A DNA stretch of 6,758 nucleotides from Enterovibrio sp042096095 (GTDB lineage Bacteria; Pseudomonadota; Gammaproteobacteria; Enterobacterales; Vibrionaceae), in assembly GCA_042096095.1 (NCBI GenBank), contig JBELME010000238.1, forward strand, positions 1 through 6,758, given 5' to 3'. The notes under the pieces are model-generated. The model saw nothing but the letters and a program-made list of their open reading frames with translations. It did no database searches and had not been told where the DNA came from. Every line of letters begins with the position of its first letter. Positions within the stretch are counted from its first letter, which is position 1. Made by a program: the position numbers and the translations under genes. Shown piece by piece: positions 5,893 to 6,758 of this stretch.

Positions 5893-5921
5893 GAGATGGG
5901 TCGGTAGTGAAAACAGGATAC

Positions 5922-5947
5922 AAACACATGCAGAAGGTCATGTGTTT
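5922..5947 (+). repeat. Perfect 9-bp hairpin after the 25-codon ORF
   Basis: AAACACATG (5922-5930) and CATGTGTTT (5939-5947) are perfect reverse complements with the 8-base loop CAGAAGGT. It lies 29 bases after the small ORF and 7 bases before the next hairpin. No T run follows, so it is not a terminator by itself. Confidence 0.55.
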
Positions 5948-5954
5948 ACTCAAT

Positions 5955-5995
5955 ACCAAACGCCCTCAATCGCTGAGGGCATTTGGTTTCTCTTC
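5955..5995 (+). terminator. Terminator-like hairpin before the RNase gene end
   Basis: GCCCTCA (5962-5968) pairs with TGAGGGC (5974-5980) around ATCGC. After one C/A mismatch, ACCAAA (5955-5960) pairs with TTTGGT (5982-5987). Rightward, a pyrimidine tract TTTCTCTTCTT follows, giving a plausible terminator. Leftward, after the RNase gene, no T run follows, so it is a weaker terminator for that gene, though the strong stem may still end or protect its mRNA. Confidence 0.6.
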
Positions 5996-6016
5996 TTGTC
6001 ACTGAAGCCAGAGTCG

Positions 6017-6758
6017 TTAAAGTGCTCTGACTTTTACCTTCTTACCGCATGAACGTTCCATCTCTGTACAGGCTTCGGCGATACCTTCTTTAGAGAAACA
6101 GATTCGGATTTCATCCAGCGTGTTTTTCGGACCAGAACCTTCATCACAAGCCAATTCGATCATGTTTGCTTTCAAACGAGGGTTCTTGTCGATAACCGCT
6201 TGTCGAATCTCGTCTTGAGAGAATTTTCCTGAAGACAGATCCGGCAGAGAGAGGGAATCCCACAATTGGCCGGTAAAATCATAATACTCGGAGCGCGAAA
6301 GGCCAGAACACGTACCGTGCTTCTTCCATTCGTGATTAATCAGGTAATCCGATGGCATAAACGCGAAGATTTCCTGCTTGTTTATGCTGTCCACCATGTT
6401 TGCTGGCACGTCGCAGTTGCCCGGGTAGCCTTTGTTGTATTGTGGCCACAAGCCATGAACAATCCATTCGCGTGAGCATTGTGGCTGGTTCTTGCCTTTG
6501 ACAAGGCAGAATTCCGGCGAATAGCTCAGTGCTAACTTGTAGTAATCAAATTGTCCTGCCACATGCTTGTTATCACTGCGCGAGTATTTCTTTGATTTCG
6601 TTTTAGCACCGTCGCCATTCGCTTTGACAGTGCCGTTTTCTTTCACCGTGCCACAGTCCGTTTTTGTCCATTTGTCACCGACGCCATCGATACGAATACG
6701 CACAAAATCTTTGGCTGCGTTGTTGTACGTCAGGGTTTGATAGGTTGTACCAACTTCT
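6017..6758 (-). CDS. Ribonuclease T2 family enzyme, 5' partial
   Basis: An endoribonuclease of the T2 family, related to E. coli RNase I, normally secreted to the periplasm or outside, cutting RNA without metal. Numbering is from the GTG at 6703. The T2 fold starts at about residue 52 (FDYYKLALSYSPEFC). Both active-site motifs are intact: CAS I WIVHGLWPQ (80-88, His83) and CAS II HEWKKHGTC (124-132, with His124, Glu125, Lys128 and His129). Nine cysteines are visible, consistent with several disulfides. The frame stays open to the window edge and the Shine-Dalgarno is missing, so the GTG is internal. A signal peptide would lie outside the window. Before the catalytic fold is an extra segment of at least 69 residues with a tandem GTVKEN/GTVKAN repeat and a Lys/Ser-rich linker. 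Confidence 0.93.
   Translation of the reverse strand, partial: EVGTTYQTLTYNNAAKDFVRIRIDGVGDKWTKTDCGTVKENGTVKANGDGAKTKSKKYSRSDNKHVAGQFDYYKLALSYSPEFCLVKGKNQPQCSREWIVHGLWPQYNKGYPGNCDVPANMVDSINKQEIFAFMPSDYLINHEWKKHGTCSGLSRSEYYDFTGQLWDSLSLPDLSSGKFSQDEIRQAVIDKNPRLKANMIELACDEGSGPKNTLDEIRICFSKEGIAEACTEMERSCGKKVKVRAL

Larger units (their letters stand above)
5664..6016. other. Gene-poor intergenic stretch with hairpins
   Basis: No confident gene lies here. The first 150 bases (to 5814) are AT-rich and show only a TATAAC (5775-5780) resembling a -10 box, without a well-placed -35. Then come a 25-codon ORF, a 9-bp hairpin and a terminator-like hairpin, listed separately. All three read rightward, so the stretch may encode a short transcript. 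Confidence 0.6.

Noticed and set aside
5907..6005. 32-codon GTG ORF starting at 5907
   Set aside because: It runs through both hairpins, and its AGGAG is 11 bases from the GTG start. The composition is arbitrary, so it is more likely noncoding.
6266..6475. 69-codon plus-strand ORF inside the RNase T2 gene
   Set aside because: It lies wholly opposite a gene with both catalytic motifs intact. The open frame is a by-product of that codon use.

Overview
The window looks like chromosomal DNA of a marine gammaproteobacterium, most likely Vibrionaceae or a near relative. This is inferred from moderate GC, Shine-Dalgarno sites of the AAGGAG type, short intrinsic terminators and the protein families present, not from any search. 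Eight protein genes are well supported. Two run off the window: the ABC exporter at the left edge and the RNase T2 at the right edge. A ninth, 25-codon ORF is only a candidate. No tRNA, rRNA, insertion sequence, CRISPR array or phage gene was seen.

Layout, left to right. (1) 1-1735: most of an ABC exporter half-transporter (+) ending in a clear intrinsic terminator. (2) 1736-2293: a small nine-cysteine protein of the GDCCVxC type (+), preceded by two perfect inverted repeats and followed by a hairpin whose loop holds the stop codon. (3) 2294-4740: a four-gene block (+): a short Crp/Fnr-type regulator, an NfsB-like nitroreductase, a YdcZ-type five-helix DMT transporter and a GNAT acetyltransferase. 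The last three overlap by 4 and 10 bases and are surely cotranscribed. (4) 4776-5102: a small cupin (-), convergent with the GNAT gene. Its probable promoter lies inside a large imperfect dyad. (5) 5337-5663: a 72-residue zinc-ribbon-like protein (+) of unknown function, with a strong Shine-Dalgarno and its own terminator. (6) 5664-6016: a gene-poor stretch holding a possible 25-codon ORF followed by two hairpins, the second terminator-like. (7) 6017-6758: a secreted-type RNase T2 (-), missing its N-terminus.

The most system-like part is the regulator, flavin reductase, small exporter and acetyltransferase block. Its members could together sense, reduce, acetylate and expel a small toxic compound, but no substrate can be read from the sequence and this is inference. 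I see no certain novel system. The most useful leads are the cupin promoter dyad, the double inverted repeat before the GDCCVxC gene, and the 25-codon ORF with its paired hairpins.
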